62,495 nt of DNA from an uncultured Maritimibacter sp. (lineage in GTDB: Bacteria > Pseudomonadota > Alphaproteobacteria > Rhodobacterales > Rhodobacteraceae). Shown one piece after another: positions 8,287 to 15,783 of this stretch (within the stretch, counting starts at the first letter, position 1; every line of letters begins with the position of its first letter). The stretch is from positions 1 to 62,495 of the forward strand of contig CAJXYS010000017.1 of the NCBI GenBank assembly GCA_913063035.1, written 5' to 3'. Under the pieces are notes generated by a model. That model did no database searches. It saw only the letters and a program-made list of their open reading frames with translations, and had not been told where the DNA came from. The position numbers and the translations under genes were made by a program.

Positions 8287-9867
8287 ATGAAGTTGTCAGC
8301 CTACCTAAGCCCTTCCAGACACGGTATATTCTACTTCCGTTGGCCTCTGCCCCATTCCGGGCGGGAAAAGCGAAGCACGGTTAAGGTATCGTTAAGAACA
8401 AGATGCCCACATCAAGCGGCAGACTTAGCAAGATACTTGGCTGCACATGGTAGATTAGTGAAGGATAGCAACGCTTTGGCAGGACTTAGGCAGAGCGAGA
8501 TACGCGAGAAAGTGCAGACCTACTTCAAGGCGCAACTGGACCAGTACCTTGACTGGCTGGACCGGCGCGGCCTGTCGAAGAACGCCCTGACCGATGCCCG
8601 CGAAGAAATGCTGGACCATGAAAGCCTGCTAGAGTTGGAGACACCCTCTCCGATGTGGCTGCCCGTCTCCCGGTTCAAACGCGTCATGGATGTGTCAGAC
8701 GAACAATGGGACGCCAGCCAGCCTCGGATCACCTTCCAGCTTCGCCAAGGCCGCCGGGACATGCTCAAACGCGTTCTGGACGCCGCTGAGGGCCTTGAGC
8801 GATACTCCTATGCCGATGCCCCGGCCATCGCTCCTGCCGCTCCTGCGCCCGCTCTGCCAGCGTCATCGCCCTTGGGCGCGGCGGTGGACGATTTCATCGC
8901 TGAGCATTCGCGCCAGTGGGCGGACAAGACCATCGGTCAGAACCGGGCGTACCTGAATATCCTTGTCGAATATTTTGGCCCGGATCGACTGCTTGCCACG
9001 ATCACCAAGCAGGATGCGAGCGAGGTGAAGAAGGTCTTGCGGGCGCTACCGGCCAGCCGGAACACGAAGCCCAAGCTGAAAGCCATGCCGCTGATGCAGG
9101 TCATCAAGGAACCCGGTCACAAGAAGATCGCGGCCAAGACGATCAACAGCCATATCCAGATGTTCAAGATGTTCTTCGACTGGGCGGAACGGCACGGACA
9201 TGCGCCGCACACGCTCTTTGAAGGTATGAAGGTGCGGAAGGACAAGGCCAGCGAGAGTGAGCGCAAGCCCTTCACACCGGACCAAGCGCGGTTGATCTAC
9301 ACCGAGTTGACGGAAAACCCGTCCGGGCTTGTGCGCAAGGACAGCCACAGGTGGGGAATGCTCTTGGGCATGTTCACAGGGGCGCGACTGAACGAGATTT
9401 GCCAACTCGACATTGCCGATGTGAAGCAGGACGGTGATACATGGTTCCTGAACATCACCGATGAAGGCGACGACACTAAAAGCGTCAAGTCGAAGGCAGG
9501 ACGGCGCAAGGTGCCGCTGCATTCGGAGTTGATACGCCTTGGCTTTCTCGACTTCGTGGAAAGTCGCAGGAACGGCACACGCCTGTTCCCGGACTACAGC
9601 TACAGCGCCAATGGCGGCTACGGTCGCAACTTGGGCCGCTGGTGCAATGAGAGTTTCTTGCCCAAGCTGGGGATCAAGCAGCCGGGGATTGTGTTCCACA
9701 GTCTCAGGCACACAATGATTACTAGGCTTGGGCAAGCAGATGTAGCGGAGCCGATCTATCAGTGCATCGTTGGCCACGCCCGCGCCGGGGTTACGCAAGC
9801 GGTATATTTGCGCGAAGGCTTCACACTGGGGCAACTCAAAGACGCTATAGACAGATTTACTATCTGA
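8287..9867 (+). CDS. Tyrosine recombinase/phage-type integrase
   Basis: A 526-residue integrase located 65 bp from the tRNA-Cys it uses. The N-terminal region starts YLSPSRHGIFYFRWPLP, an arm-binding type start seen in bacterial island integrases. A core-binding SAM-like domain spans about residues 195-310, with the catalytic domain from about 325. The catalytic set is visible: R367 in FTGARLNEI, a lysine near K402-K404, H471 and R474 in HSLRHT, H497 in GHARAG and nucleophile Y507 in QAVYLREG. It should catalyse integration and excision at the 17-bp core. The first roughly 80 codons are less GC-rich than the rest of the window, consistent with foreign origin. Confidence 0.95.
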   Translation: MKLSAYLSPSRHGIFYFRWPLPHSGREKRSTVKVSLRTRCPHQAADLARYLAAHGRLVKDSNALAGLRQSEIREKVQTYFKAQLDQYLDWLDRRGLSKNALTDAREEMLDHESLLELETPSPMWLPVSRFKRVMDVSDEQWDASQPRITFQLRQGRRDMLKRVLDAAEGLERYSYADAPAIAPAAPAPALPASSPLGAAVDDFIAEHSRQWADKTIGQNRAYLNILVEYFGPDRLLATITKQDASEVKKVLRALPASRNTKPKLKAMPLMQVIKEPGHKKIAAKTINSHIQMFKMFFDWAERHGHAPHTLFEGMKVRKDKASESERKPFTPDQARLIYTELTENPSGLVRKDSHRWGMLLGMFTGARLNEICQLDIADVKQDGDTWFLNITDEGDDTKSVKSKAGRRKVPLHSELIRLGFLDFVESRRNGTRLFPDYSYSANGGYGRNLGRWCNESFLPKLGIKQPGIVFHSLRHTMITRLGQADVAEPIYQCIVGHARAGVTQAVYLREGFTLGQLKDAIDRFTI

Positions 9868-9873
9868 GCCATG

Positions 9874-11079
9874 CTAGCTGCGTGACAAAGTGCGCAGATC
9901 AGCCATGAAAGCTTCGACAGTTAGCAGGTGAGGACGAATAGACGGGGCGTATCTCTCTATCTGCTTCTGCGGTACTACCAAGCGAATGCCCGCGTCCACG
10001 ATCAGCTTAAACTGTGCTTCGGAGACACCTTCCTGCAATGTCAGCAAGTGGCGTGCAGGAAGGTCGGAGCATTCTTCCGTTACCTGACGCCACCTGTCCC
10101 GAATGGTTGTCTTGGCAGCCAGCATCCGCAACTGTGTGCGTGGATAGCTGGCATCCAGATACAGGGCTTCATTCGGAAACAGGAAATCGGGGTTGTTTCC
10201 GGCCTTCGGCTGGTATGTGAAGTCACGCCCTTCCACGAACGCTTCTTCTATCAGCATTTCCCGCATGTGCAGTTCAAGCGACTTCCCCGACCGTGCCTTG
10301 CGTCTTTGCAGGACGGTCTGCGCGGCAGCGAGAAAGTCAGCAATCGTGTGGAAGCCTGCTTGGGCGCGGGGAAGTTCAACTGCTTCTTCGAGCGACTGGA
10401 ACAACTCAAACTCACAATCCCGGCGGCGCATCAACCGCTTGTCTACAGTAAGTTCACTGTCCGGGCGCAACTCGATTACCTTTCGGATGATCTCTGCACC
10501 TGTCGGGAACCTAAGCAGCCATTCGGGCGGTAGTTCACTCCGGGCCAGCCTGCAATCCGCACGGACAGACTTTGCCAACAAGGAAAGCAAGCCACCATCG
10601 GGCGGAAAGGTCGTCCACCGGCCCGGCTCAACCGGACCGACTTCCCGTTCCACCAAATCTTCCTCAACTTCGTCCCGACAAACCCAGACCGCACAGTTGT
10701 CTGCGTTATTGCCATCCGACTGCCGGAAAGCGAACACAGCCAATGCGCCTGTGCTTTCCGGGTCAAGCAAAGCCGACTGACCGCCACCGAGGTTGGTAAC
10801 GCGCACTTCATCGCGCGTCCCGCCCCGCATCTTGTTGTTGTACCAGACGACACGGACGTTCCGCGCGTCGGGATGACTGTCAATCGTCAGGTCAAACCAT
10901 GCGTCCGCATTGTCATGCGTGTGAGTTTCGAGCGAGGGGAAAAGACGGAAGAACACCGCTTTAGGAATGTAGAACCCGGCCTGATGCGATCCGTTCGCCA
11001 AAGTGTCGTTGCCGGAAAGGCGCTTGATGTACCAGAACCACCCTTCTGAGTGTTCATCCAGCCAGTCTGCCACGTCCAT
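9874..11079 (-). CDS. EcoRII-like type II (IIE) restriction endonuclease
   Basis: A 401-residue protein, close to EcoRII (404 residues), with matching motifs from end to end. The N terminus has YIKRLSGNDTLANGSHQAGFYIP, then LLDPESTGALAVFAF and the LRFPTGAEII segment of the effector DNA-binding domain. The C-terminal PD-(D/E)xK domain has KARSGKSLELH (E269), NPDFLFP (D298), AAKTTIRDRW (K323) and E336, which line up with the EcoRII catalytic residues as I recall them. The expected target is CCWGG, with activation by a second bound site. The start is 11 bp after the vsr stop, so it is the last gene of a methyltransferase-vsr-endonuclease operon. Confidence 0.93.
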   Translation of the reverse strand: MDVADWLDEHSEGWFWYIKRLSGNDTLANGSHQAGFYIPKAVFFRLFPSLETHTHDNADAWFDLTIDSHPDARNVRVVWYNNKMRGGTRDEVRVTNLGGGQSALLDPESTGALAVFAFRQSDGNNADNCAVWVCRDEVEEDLVEREVGPVEPGRWTTFPPDGGLLSLLAKSVRADCRLARSELPPEWLLRFPTGAEIIRKVIELRPDSELTVDKRLMRRRDCEFELFQSLEEAVELPRAQAGFHTIADFLAAAQTVLQRRKARSGKSLELHMREMLIEEAFVEGRDFTYQPKAGNNPDFLFPNEALYLDASYPRTQLRMLAAKTTIRDRWRQVTEECSDLPARHLLTLQEGVSEAQFKLIVDAGIRLVVPQKQIERYAPSIRPHLLTVEAFMADLRTLSRS

Positions 11080-11090
11080 ACTGCACCACC

Positions 11091-11549
11091 CTAGTCAAAC
11101 GTTCCCGCGATCTCTGCCGCTTCTGCATCGGACGCAAGCCATGCCCCGACCTTTGCCACGATCTCAGACAGTTCAATGCGCCCGGTCCCGCTCAGCGCAC
11201 ATTCCCACACCACTAGTTGCCGCCAACCCGCCTCCCGCAAAGCGTCAGACACTTCTTTGTCACGCCGGGCGTTGCGGGCCAGTTTCTCCTGCCAGAAAGC
11301 CGCATTCTCGCCTCTTGGCTGTTTGAACCGGGGGCAGTCGTGCATGTGCCAGAAGCAGCCGTGGACAAACACTGTGGCCCGATACTTCCTAAAGGTCAGG
11401 TCAGGTTTGCCGGGAAGCCGGGCATTGAGCCGGAACCGGTATCCAGCCCGGTGCAGAGCCGACCGCAACACCCTCTCAGGCTTCGTATCGCGCCCCCTGA
11501 TAGCCGACATGTTGCGGCTGCGGGTCTCCCGGTCGTGAACGTCAGGCAA
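11091..11549 (-). CDS. vsr: Very short patch repair endonuclease Vsr
   Basis: A 152-residue nickase that corrects T:G mismatches formed when 5-methylcytosine in CCWGG deaminates. Motifs include DVHDRETRSRNMSAIRGRDT at the start, LPGKPDLTF (catalytic D50), VFVHGCFWHMHDC with the aromatic/His DNA-intercalating and catalytic set, and LVVWECAL. The most likely start is TTG at 11549, overlapping the methyltransferase stop by 8 nt in another frame; residue 2 onward aligns with known Vsr starts. The frame stays open 37 codons upstream, but that stretch is methyltransferase sequence. The E. coli dcm and vsr genes overlap in the same way. Confidence 0.93.
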   Translation of the reverse strand: MPDVHDRETRSRNMSAIRGRDTKPERVLRSALHRAGYRFRLNARLPGKPDLTFRKYRATVFVHGCFWHMHDCPRFKQPRGENAAFWQEKLARNARRDKEVSDALREAGWRQLVVWECALSGTGRIELSEIVAKVGAWLASDAEAAEIAGTFD

Positions 11550-12807
11550 CCTCTTCCAGCGCCTCCTGAGCGGCCTCAGCGACGCCTGCAATCTCCGCGA
11601 TGTGAGGAAGCATGAGCCGGGCAACGTCCGTTGCGACGGGCGCGACCACGGCGTTGCCAAACTGCTTGTAAGCCTGAGTGTCTGATACCTTGATCTTAAA
11701 CTTGCTTTCGCCGGGCTTGTCGAAGCCCATCAGGCGTGCGCATTCGCGCGGGGTCAGACGGCGCGGCGGGCCGCTGGGACGCCGGATCAGGATTTCAGAC
11801 CCGTCCTTGTAGTATCTTGCGGAAAGCGTGCGGGCCACGTTGTCAGGTCCGTTCAGGCCGAAGCCAAAACCATTCCCGGCGGCGCGGTGCTTTTCTGCGT
11901 AACGTTGGAGGTAGTTCCACAAGTGCTCTGTCAGAACATACTTGTCAGAAACCGTTGCTTTGGCCCCGCTGGTGAAGTGTCCTTCTGCCTTCTCAGTCCC
12001 ATCTTCGGGATGCAGAATAGTGGATAGCTTTGGTCCGCTCAGTGGATCACGGTCCTTAAGTGGTTGCAGTGTGAAGTCTTTGATACCTCGTTCTCTGGGG
12101 AACCCGACAATGAATATCCGTTCACGATGCTGCGGAACCCATGACTTTGCATCCAAGATCATGGGAAAGATGTCATATTCAAGTTCCTCGCTCAGTATTT
12201 GCTGGATTACCTTGAAAGTACGGCCCTTATCGTGGTTCGCGAGGTTGCGCACGTTTTCGAGCAAGATCGCCTTCGGTCGATGATGCTTGATGATACGCGC
12301 AACATCGAAGAACAAGTTGCCCTGATCCTCGCAAGCGAAGCCATGTGGGCGTTTCAAAGCGTTCTTTTTTGACACACCCGCAATCGAAAAAGGCTGACAA
12401 GGGAAGCCTGCAAGAAGCACCTCGTGCTGAGGAATGTCGGTTTCACTGACCTCAGTTATGTCACCTGCAATCTCGTCGTCCGTCTCACCATAGTTCCTTG
12501 AGTATGTGATGCGTGCATACTTGTCCCACTCTGAGGTAAAGACACACTGCCCGCCCACGCCGGTCTCCATATCGAAAGCGCGGCGCAGCCCGCCGATACC
12601 CGCGAACAGGTCGATGAAGCGAAACGCTGGCTTGCCCGTCTGTGGGGCGTGGCTGCGAACAGCGGCAAGTACCTTCTCGACTTCGGCAGGCTTCGGCCCT
12701 CCACGTCCTTCGTCCCAGTTGTAAACGGTTCTCATCGGCCTGCCGAGAAGGTCTGCGACCTCAGCGACGGAAAGCCCTGTCTGGTGACGAAGCTCAGTGA
12801 AGTTCAT
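11542..12807 (-). CDS. dcm: C5 cytosine DNA methyltransferase (Dcm / M.EcoRII type)
   Basis: A 421-residue enzyme that should methylate the inner cytosine of CCWGG and protect the host from the linked endonuclease. The start at 12807 is preferred because 'aagggcagagac' precedes it; an ATG at 12846 is also in frame but has no binding site. Residues 1-50 form a helix-turn-helix domain (LSVAEVADLLGRPMRTVYNW). Then come motif I FIDLFAGIGGLRRAF, catalytic Cys137 in GFPCQPFS, ENV at about 185-187, and motif VIII QHRERIFIVGF. M.EcoRII is known to repress its own promoter through the N-terminal part, so autoregulation is plausible here. Confidence 0.95.
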   Translation of the reverse strand: MNFTELRHQTGLSVAEVADLLGRPMRTVYNWDEGRGGPKPAEVEKVLAAVRSHAPQTGKPAFRFIDLFAGIGGLRRAFDMETGVGGQCVFTSEWDKYARITYSRNYGETDDEIAGDITEVSETDIPQHEVLLAGFPCQPFSIAGVSKKNALKRPHGFACEDQGNLFFDVARIIKHHRPKAILLENVRNLANHDKGRTFKVIQQILSEELEYDIFPMILDAKSWVPQHRERIFIVGFPRERGIKDFTLQPLKDRDPLSGPKLSTILHPEDGTEKAEGHFTSGAKATVSDKYVLTEHLWNYLQRYAEKHRAAGNGFGFGLNGPDNVARTLSARYYKDGSEILIRRPSGPPRRLTPRECARLMGFDKPGESKFKIKVSDTQAYKQFGNAVVAPVATDVARLMLPHIAEIAGVAEAAQEALEEVA

Positions 12808-12840
12808 GTCTCTGCCCTTGTTCGTTGCTGGGAATATCTC

Positions 12841-12853
12841 TGCCATAGTGGCA
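12841..12853. promoter_or_regulatory. Inverted repeat upstream of dcm, candidate autoregulatory operator
   Basis: TGCCA-tag-TGGCA is a perfect 5+3+5 inverted repeat centred 40 bp upstream of the preferred dcm start. Its position and the helix-turn-helix at the methyltransferase N terminus suggest an operator. No experimental or comparative support is available from the sequence alone. Confidence 0.35.
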
Positions 12854-13737
12854 AAAGAACATCAAGGGAACATTAAGTTGCGGCGTGCATATTTTGTGTG
12901 CAGAGGTGTTAGGTGTCGCAAATGTGCACCTGACACATGTTGCCTAACTGTCGGCCATAAATGCCGCTCGGCTTAATGGCAGGCTAGAGTGGCGCTTCCA
13001 AGCTGAGTACGAATGGCTTCGATGCTCACAACGGCTTTTCACGGCGCAGTTTCCCGAGCGGCCATCTTTACACTGGCAAGGTTGCAACTTCCCCCATGGC
13101 CCCTTCTCACTGGGGGACTACCGCCCACACGTTGAGGAAGCATTGGCGGCTTGTCTCGCGCGGTATCTGTATGTTTTCCATGGGCTTCCTTTGCCCGCCC
13201 ACATGGCAGCGGGGTGACAGGTGGAGGCTTTTCCTCACATATAGACAAAACGAACCAGCCCACAGAAAGCACTCGCACTACCTATAGGACAGAAGCAGCG
13301 AAGCCATCCCAGCCGAACCGTTTGCTTTCAGGGCCTTACGCATTCGAGCCACCTATAGGATAGAAAGCGGCAAGCCGATCCTGTGCGCTTCGGGCTATCC
13401 TTTTGCTTTTATGAGAAAAACCATCCCCCGACACTCTAGGACAAGATGCGACCCAGTATCTGTCTGGCCAGATAATCAACCCATAATCCTATAAAATCAT
13501 TTAATATCAATGCTTTGAAACATATATTCAAAACCGATTGATACACACGCTTGTCCCATCTTCGATGAAATCCACCTCGCCCCGCAATCCAAAACCAATA
13601 TCCCAACCCAAGACTTTTCAATCATTTTCAAGTCACGCATCACCCCAACAGGCTAAGCCTTGGTCATCCTACTGCCGGGCTTCCTTTGTGATCCCTTTGA
13701 CAACTTATCAACTTCCGGGCTACACAGTGATACTCCT
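12854..13737. other. Noncoding, AT-enriched right part of the island
   Basis: No convincing gene lies in this stretch on either strand. The open frames of 60-80 codons lack recognisable protein features and good ribosome binding sites. It contains the inverted pairs AGGTG (12911-12915)/CACCT (12927-12931) and GTGTC (12913-12917)/GACAC (12932-12936), the upstream region of the restriction operon, and two ACCTATAGGA-centred repeats. It may be decayed cargo or regulatory DNA. Confidence 0.6.
13280..13381. repeat. Two copies of a roughly 30-bp repeat centred on palindrome CCTATAGG
   Basis: acctataggacagaagcagc (from 13280) and acctataggatagaaagcgg (from 13351) are 71 bp apart. Both continue with an aagcc..atcc-like tail. 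Each holds the perfect 8-bp palindrome CCTATAGG, which suggests a protein-binding site. They lie in otherwise empty DNA of the island. Confidence 0.65.
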
Positions 13738-13794
13738 AAGTGAGACACAAAACGAAACCTCTCACTTGGTATCCTAAGTTATTCAATGACTTAG
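13738..13794 (+). repeat. Right-end arm-like repeats of the island
   Basis: aagtgagacacaa (13738-13750) and tcaatgacttag (13783-13794) are near-copies of the motifs at 8259-8271 and 8234-8245. They flank the right core on the island side, as expected for arm-type integrase sites. Confidence 0.6.
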
Positions 13795-13809
13795 AAAAAT
13801 GGTAGCGGG

Positions 13810-13826
13810 TCCGGTACTCGCCTCCA
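13810..13826 (+). repeat. attR core: second copy of the tRNA-Cys 17-mer
   Basis: Exact copy of the 17 bases ending tRNA-Cys at 8221. It marks the right boundary of the island; ordinary high-GC chromosomal sequence resumes immediately after it. Confidence 0.95.
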
Positions 13827-13873
13827 CAACGATCCCCTTCGGATACATCCCTCGGGACTGCGGCAAGATGCCG

Positions 13874-15133
13874 TCAGAACCGCGCCGCGTCGAAGCCGGT
13901 GATGTCGAGATTCGGCGCCCGGCCCTCGGACAGGTCCGCCACGATCCGGCCGGTGATCCCGCCGAGCGTCAGCCCGAGATGCTGGTGCCCGAAGGCCAGC
14001 AGGATGCGGTCCGACCGCGGTGACGGCCCGATCACCGGCAGCGCGTCCGGGAAGGAGGGACGGAAGCCGAGCCATTCCTCGGCCGGGCCCTTGAGCGGGC
14101 CGAACATCTCGGCCCCCTTGCGTTCGAGATAGCGCAGCCGCCGGCGGTTCGGCGGGCGCCGCGTCCCGGCGATCTCGACGGTGCCAGCCAGCCGCAGGCC
14201 CTGCGCCATGGGCACCGCGTAGAAGCCGGCCTCGGCCCAGCCCACCGGGCGCGACAGCCGGTGCGCCTCGCCGGGGTATTGCAGGTGATAGCCGCGCTCC
14301 ACGTCGAGCGGCAGCCGCTCGGCCCCGGTGCCCGCGATCCCCGTCGCGTGGGCCCCTGCCGTGATCGCGACCCGGGCAGCGCGCAGGGTCTCGCCGCCGG
14401 TCGTGACCTCGACGCCGTCGGCCAGCGGCCGCACCCGTGTCACGGCGTGCCGCAGCACCCGGCCGCCCAGCGCCTCGAAGCGGCGCTGCATGCGCCGCAC
14501 CAGTTCCTGCGGGTCGCGCAGGTGCCGCGCCCCGGTGAAGCGCAGCGCGCGGTGCACCGGGAGACGCAGGTCCGGCTCCAGCGCGGCCACGTCCGCCGGG
14601 CCCAGCTCCTCGGCCGGCACGCCCAGCCGATGCCGGAGCGCGTTGCCGTCGGCGGCGGCCGCGAACCCGGCGCGCGTCGCCCAGACGTAAAGTGCATCGT
14701 TCGCGACGACGAGATCCTCGGCGCCGGCCTCTTCGATCAGGGGATTGAGGCCCGCATCGGCATGCGAGAGGATGGCGGCCAGCGTGGCGGCGATCGCCTC
14801 GACCCGGGCGGGACGGCAATTGGCCAGGAAGGACAGAAGCCAGCGTGGATGCGTCAGCGCATGGAGATAATTCACCGAAAGCGGGCTCTCGGGGCTCGCC
14901 AGCAGCCGCGGGATGCTGGCGAGGATATCGGGGCTGTTGACCGGCAGGCAGCCATAGGTCGCCAGCGTGCAGGCGTTGCCGTAGCTCGCCCCGGCACCGG
15001 GCGGCGCGGGATCGCACAGCAGCACCCGCTGCCCGCGCTTCGCCGCCCAGAGTGCCGTCGCCATGCCGACGATGCCCGCCCCGGCCACGACCAGGTCGAT
15101 CTCCGCTCGGTCCTTCGCCCGGTTCGTCGTCAC
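13874..15133 (-). CDS. FAD-dependent D-amino acid dehydrogenase-like oxidoreductase (DadA family)
   Basis: A 419-residue flavoprotein of the DAO superfamily. The N-terminal Rossmann motif VVAGAGIVGMATALWAAKRG binds FAD. ASYGNACTLATYGCLPVNSPDI resembles the GxSxxNAG region of DadA proteins, and the C-terminal IGPSPRSDRILLAFGHQHLGLTLGGITGRIVADL is the second FAD contact. The start is GTG at 15133, preceded by a G-rich ribosome site. The likely reaction is oxidative deamination of a D-amino acid or a similar amine, with electrons passed to the respiratory chain. It is divergent from the Mut7-C gene. Which amine it uses cannot be told. Confidence 0.85.
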   Translation of the reverse strand: MTTNRAKDRAEIDLVVAGAGIVGMATALWAAKRGQRVLLCDPAPPGAGASYGNACTLATYGCLPVNSPDILASIPRLLASPESPLSVNYLHALTHPRWLLSFLANCRPARVEAIAATLAAILSHADAGLNPLIEEAGAEDLVVANDALYVWATRAGFAAAADGNALRHRLGVPAEELGPADVAALEPDLRLPVHRALRFTGARHLRDPQELVRRMQRRFEALGGRVLRHAVTRVRPLADGVEVTTGGETLRAARVAITAGAHATGIAGTGAERLPLDVERGYHLQYPGEAHRLSRPVGWAEAGFYAVPMAQGLRLAGTVEIAGTRRPPNRRRLRYLERKGAEMFGPLKGPAEEWLGFRPSFPDALPVIGPSPRSDRILLAFGHQHLGLTLGGITGRIVADLSEGRAPNLDITGFDAARF

Positions 15134-15222
15134 GCAGCCCCCCTTTCACCGTTGCGCCAGTCTTGGGCCAGGCGCCCGGAAATGCCAAGACGCGTTTCGG
15201 TCGCGCTCCGGGCAGGCCGGGC

Positions 15223-15681
15223 ATGAGGCTTCTCTGCGACGAGATGCTGGGCCGGCTTGCGCGCTGGCTCCGCGCGGCCGGCCACGACACGCGGCTCGCC
15301 ACGCCCGGCCAGGACGATCGCGCGGTGCTCTGGACGGCCATCGCCGAGGACCGGCTGCTTCTGAGCCGGGACCGGGGGTTCGCCGAACGCAAGGCGGCGA
15401 CCGGCCGCCTGCTGCTGCTCGAGAGCAGCGCCGTGCCGGAGCAGGCCCGCGAGCTGCGCCGCAGGCTCGGGCTGGACTGGCTGGCCGCTCCCTTCACCCG
15501 CTGCGTCGTCGACAACGCGCATCTCCGGCCCGCCTCGTCGGCCGAGCGCGCCCGGCTGCCCGGCGGCGCACGCCGCATCGGCGGACCGTATTTCGCCTGC
15601 CCGGCCTGTGGCCGGCTCTACTGGGCGGGGGACCACCACGCCCGGATGCGGGCGCGGCTGGAGGACTGGGCGGGGTCCTGA
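15223..15681 (+). CDS. Mut7-C RNase domain protein
   Basis: A 152-residue protein consisting of a Mut7-C domain alone. The PIN-like N-terminal half has MRLLCDEMLGRLARWLRAAG and LLLSRDRGFAE, with conserved acidic residues. The C-terminal half has FTRCVVDNAHL and a zinc-ribbon-like CPACGRLYWAGDHHARM. The usual FTRCxxCN signature has its second cysteine replaced here (TRCVVDN), so one zinc ligand may be lost. The fold suggests RNA cleavage, but bacterial stand-alone members have no firmly assigned target that I know. The start gives the canonical MRLLCDEML; upstream open frame is discounted. Confidence 0.85.
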   Translation: MRLLCDEMLGRLARWLRAAGHDTRLATPGQDDRAVLWTAIAEDRLLLSRDRGFAERKAATGRLLLLESSAVPEQARELRRRLGLDWLAAPFTRCVVDNAHLRPASSAERARLPGGARRIGGPYFACPACGRLYWAGDHHARMRARLEDWAGS

Positions 15682-15715
15682 GCGGGGTCGCGCCCCGGAA
15701 ACCCGCAGGCTGCGC

Positions 15716-15783
15716 TTGACGCTGTGCCTCCCGGCCTAGCTGTGCCAGACTTTACCATGATGCTTCGTGGGGAATCGGTTCAC
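15716..15783 (+). promoter_or_regulatory. Probable promoter of tamA-tamB
   Basis: TTGACG at 15716-15721 is a good -35 element, followed 15-17 bp later by a weak TAGCTG/GCTGTG -10 region. The ribosome site 'ggggaa' precedes the ATG at 15784. Only the -35 is strong, so the call is tentative. Confidence 0.4.

Larger units (their letters stand above)
8205..13826. mobile_element. Integrated genomic island with EcoRII-type restriction-modification cargo
   Basis: A 5.6 kb island bounded by a 17-bp direct repeat of the tRNA-Cys 3' end. It carries, left to right, a tyrosine integrase next to the tRNA, then on the opposite strand an EcoRII-like endonuclease, a Vsr endonuclease and a C5 cytosine methyltransferase, then roughly 0.9 kb without a convincing gene. 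Parts are clearly less GC-rich than the flanks: the integrase 5' end and 12.85-13.8 kb. No conjugation, replication or capsid genes and no recognisable excisionase are present, so it is a small non-self-transmissible integrative element. Confidence 0.92.

Noticed and set aside
12847-13800. Open frames of 60-80 codons on both strands in the right part of the island (for example 13538-13777).
   Set aside because: No ribosome sites, no recognisable motifs and low-complexity composition; treated as noncoding.
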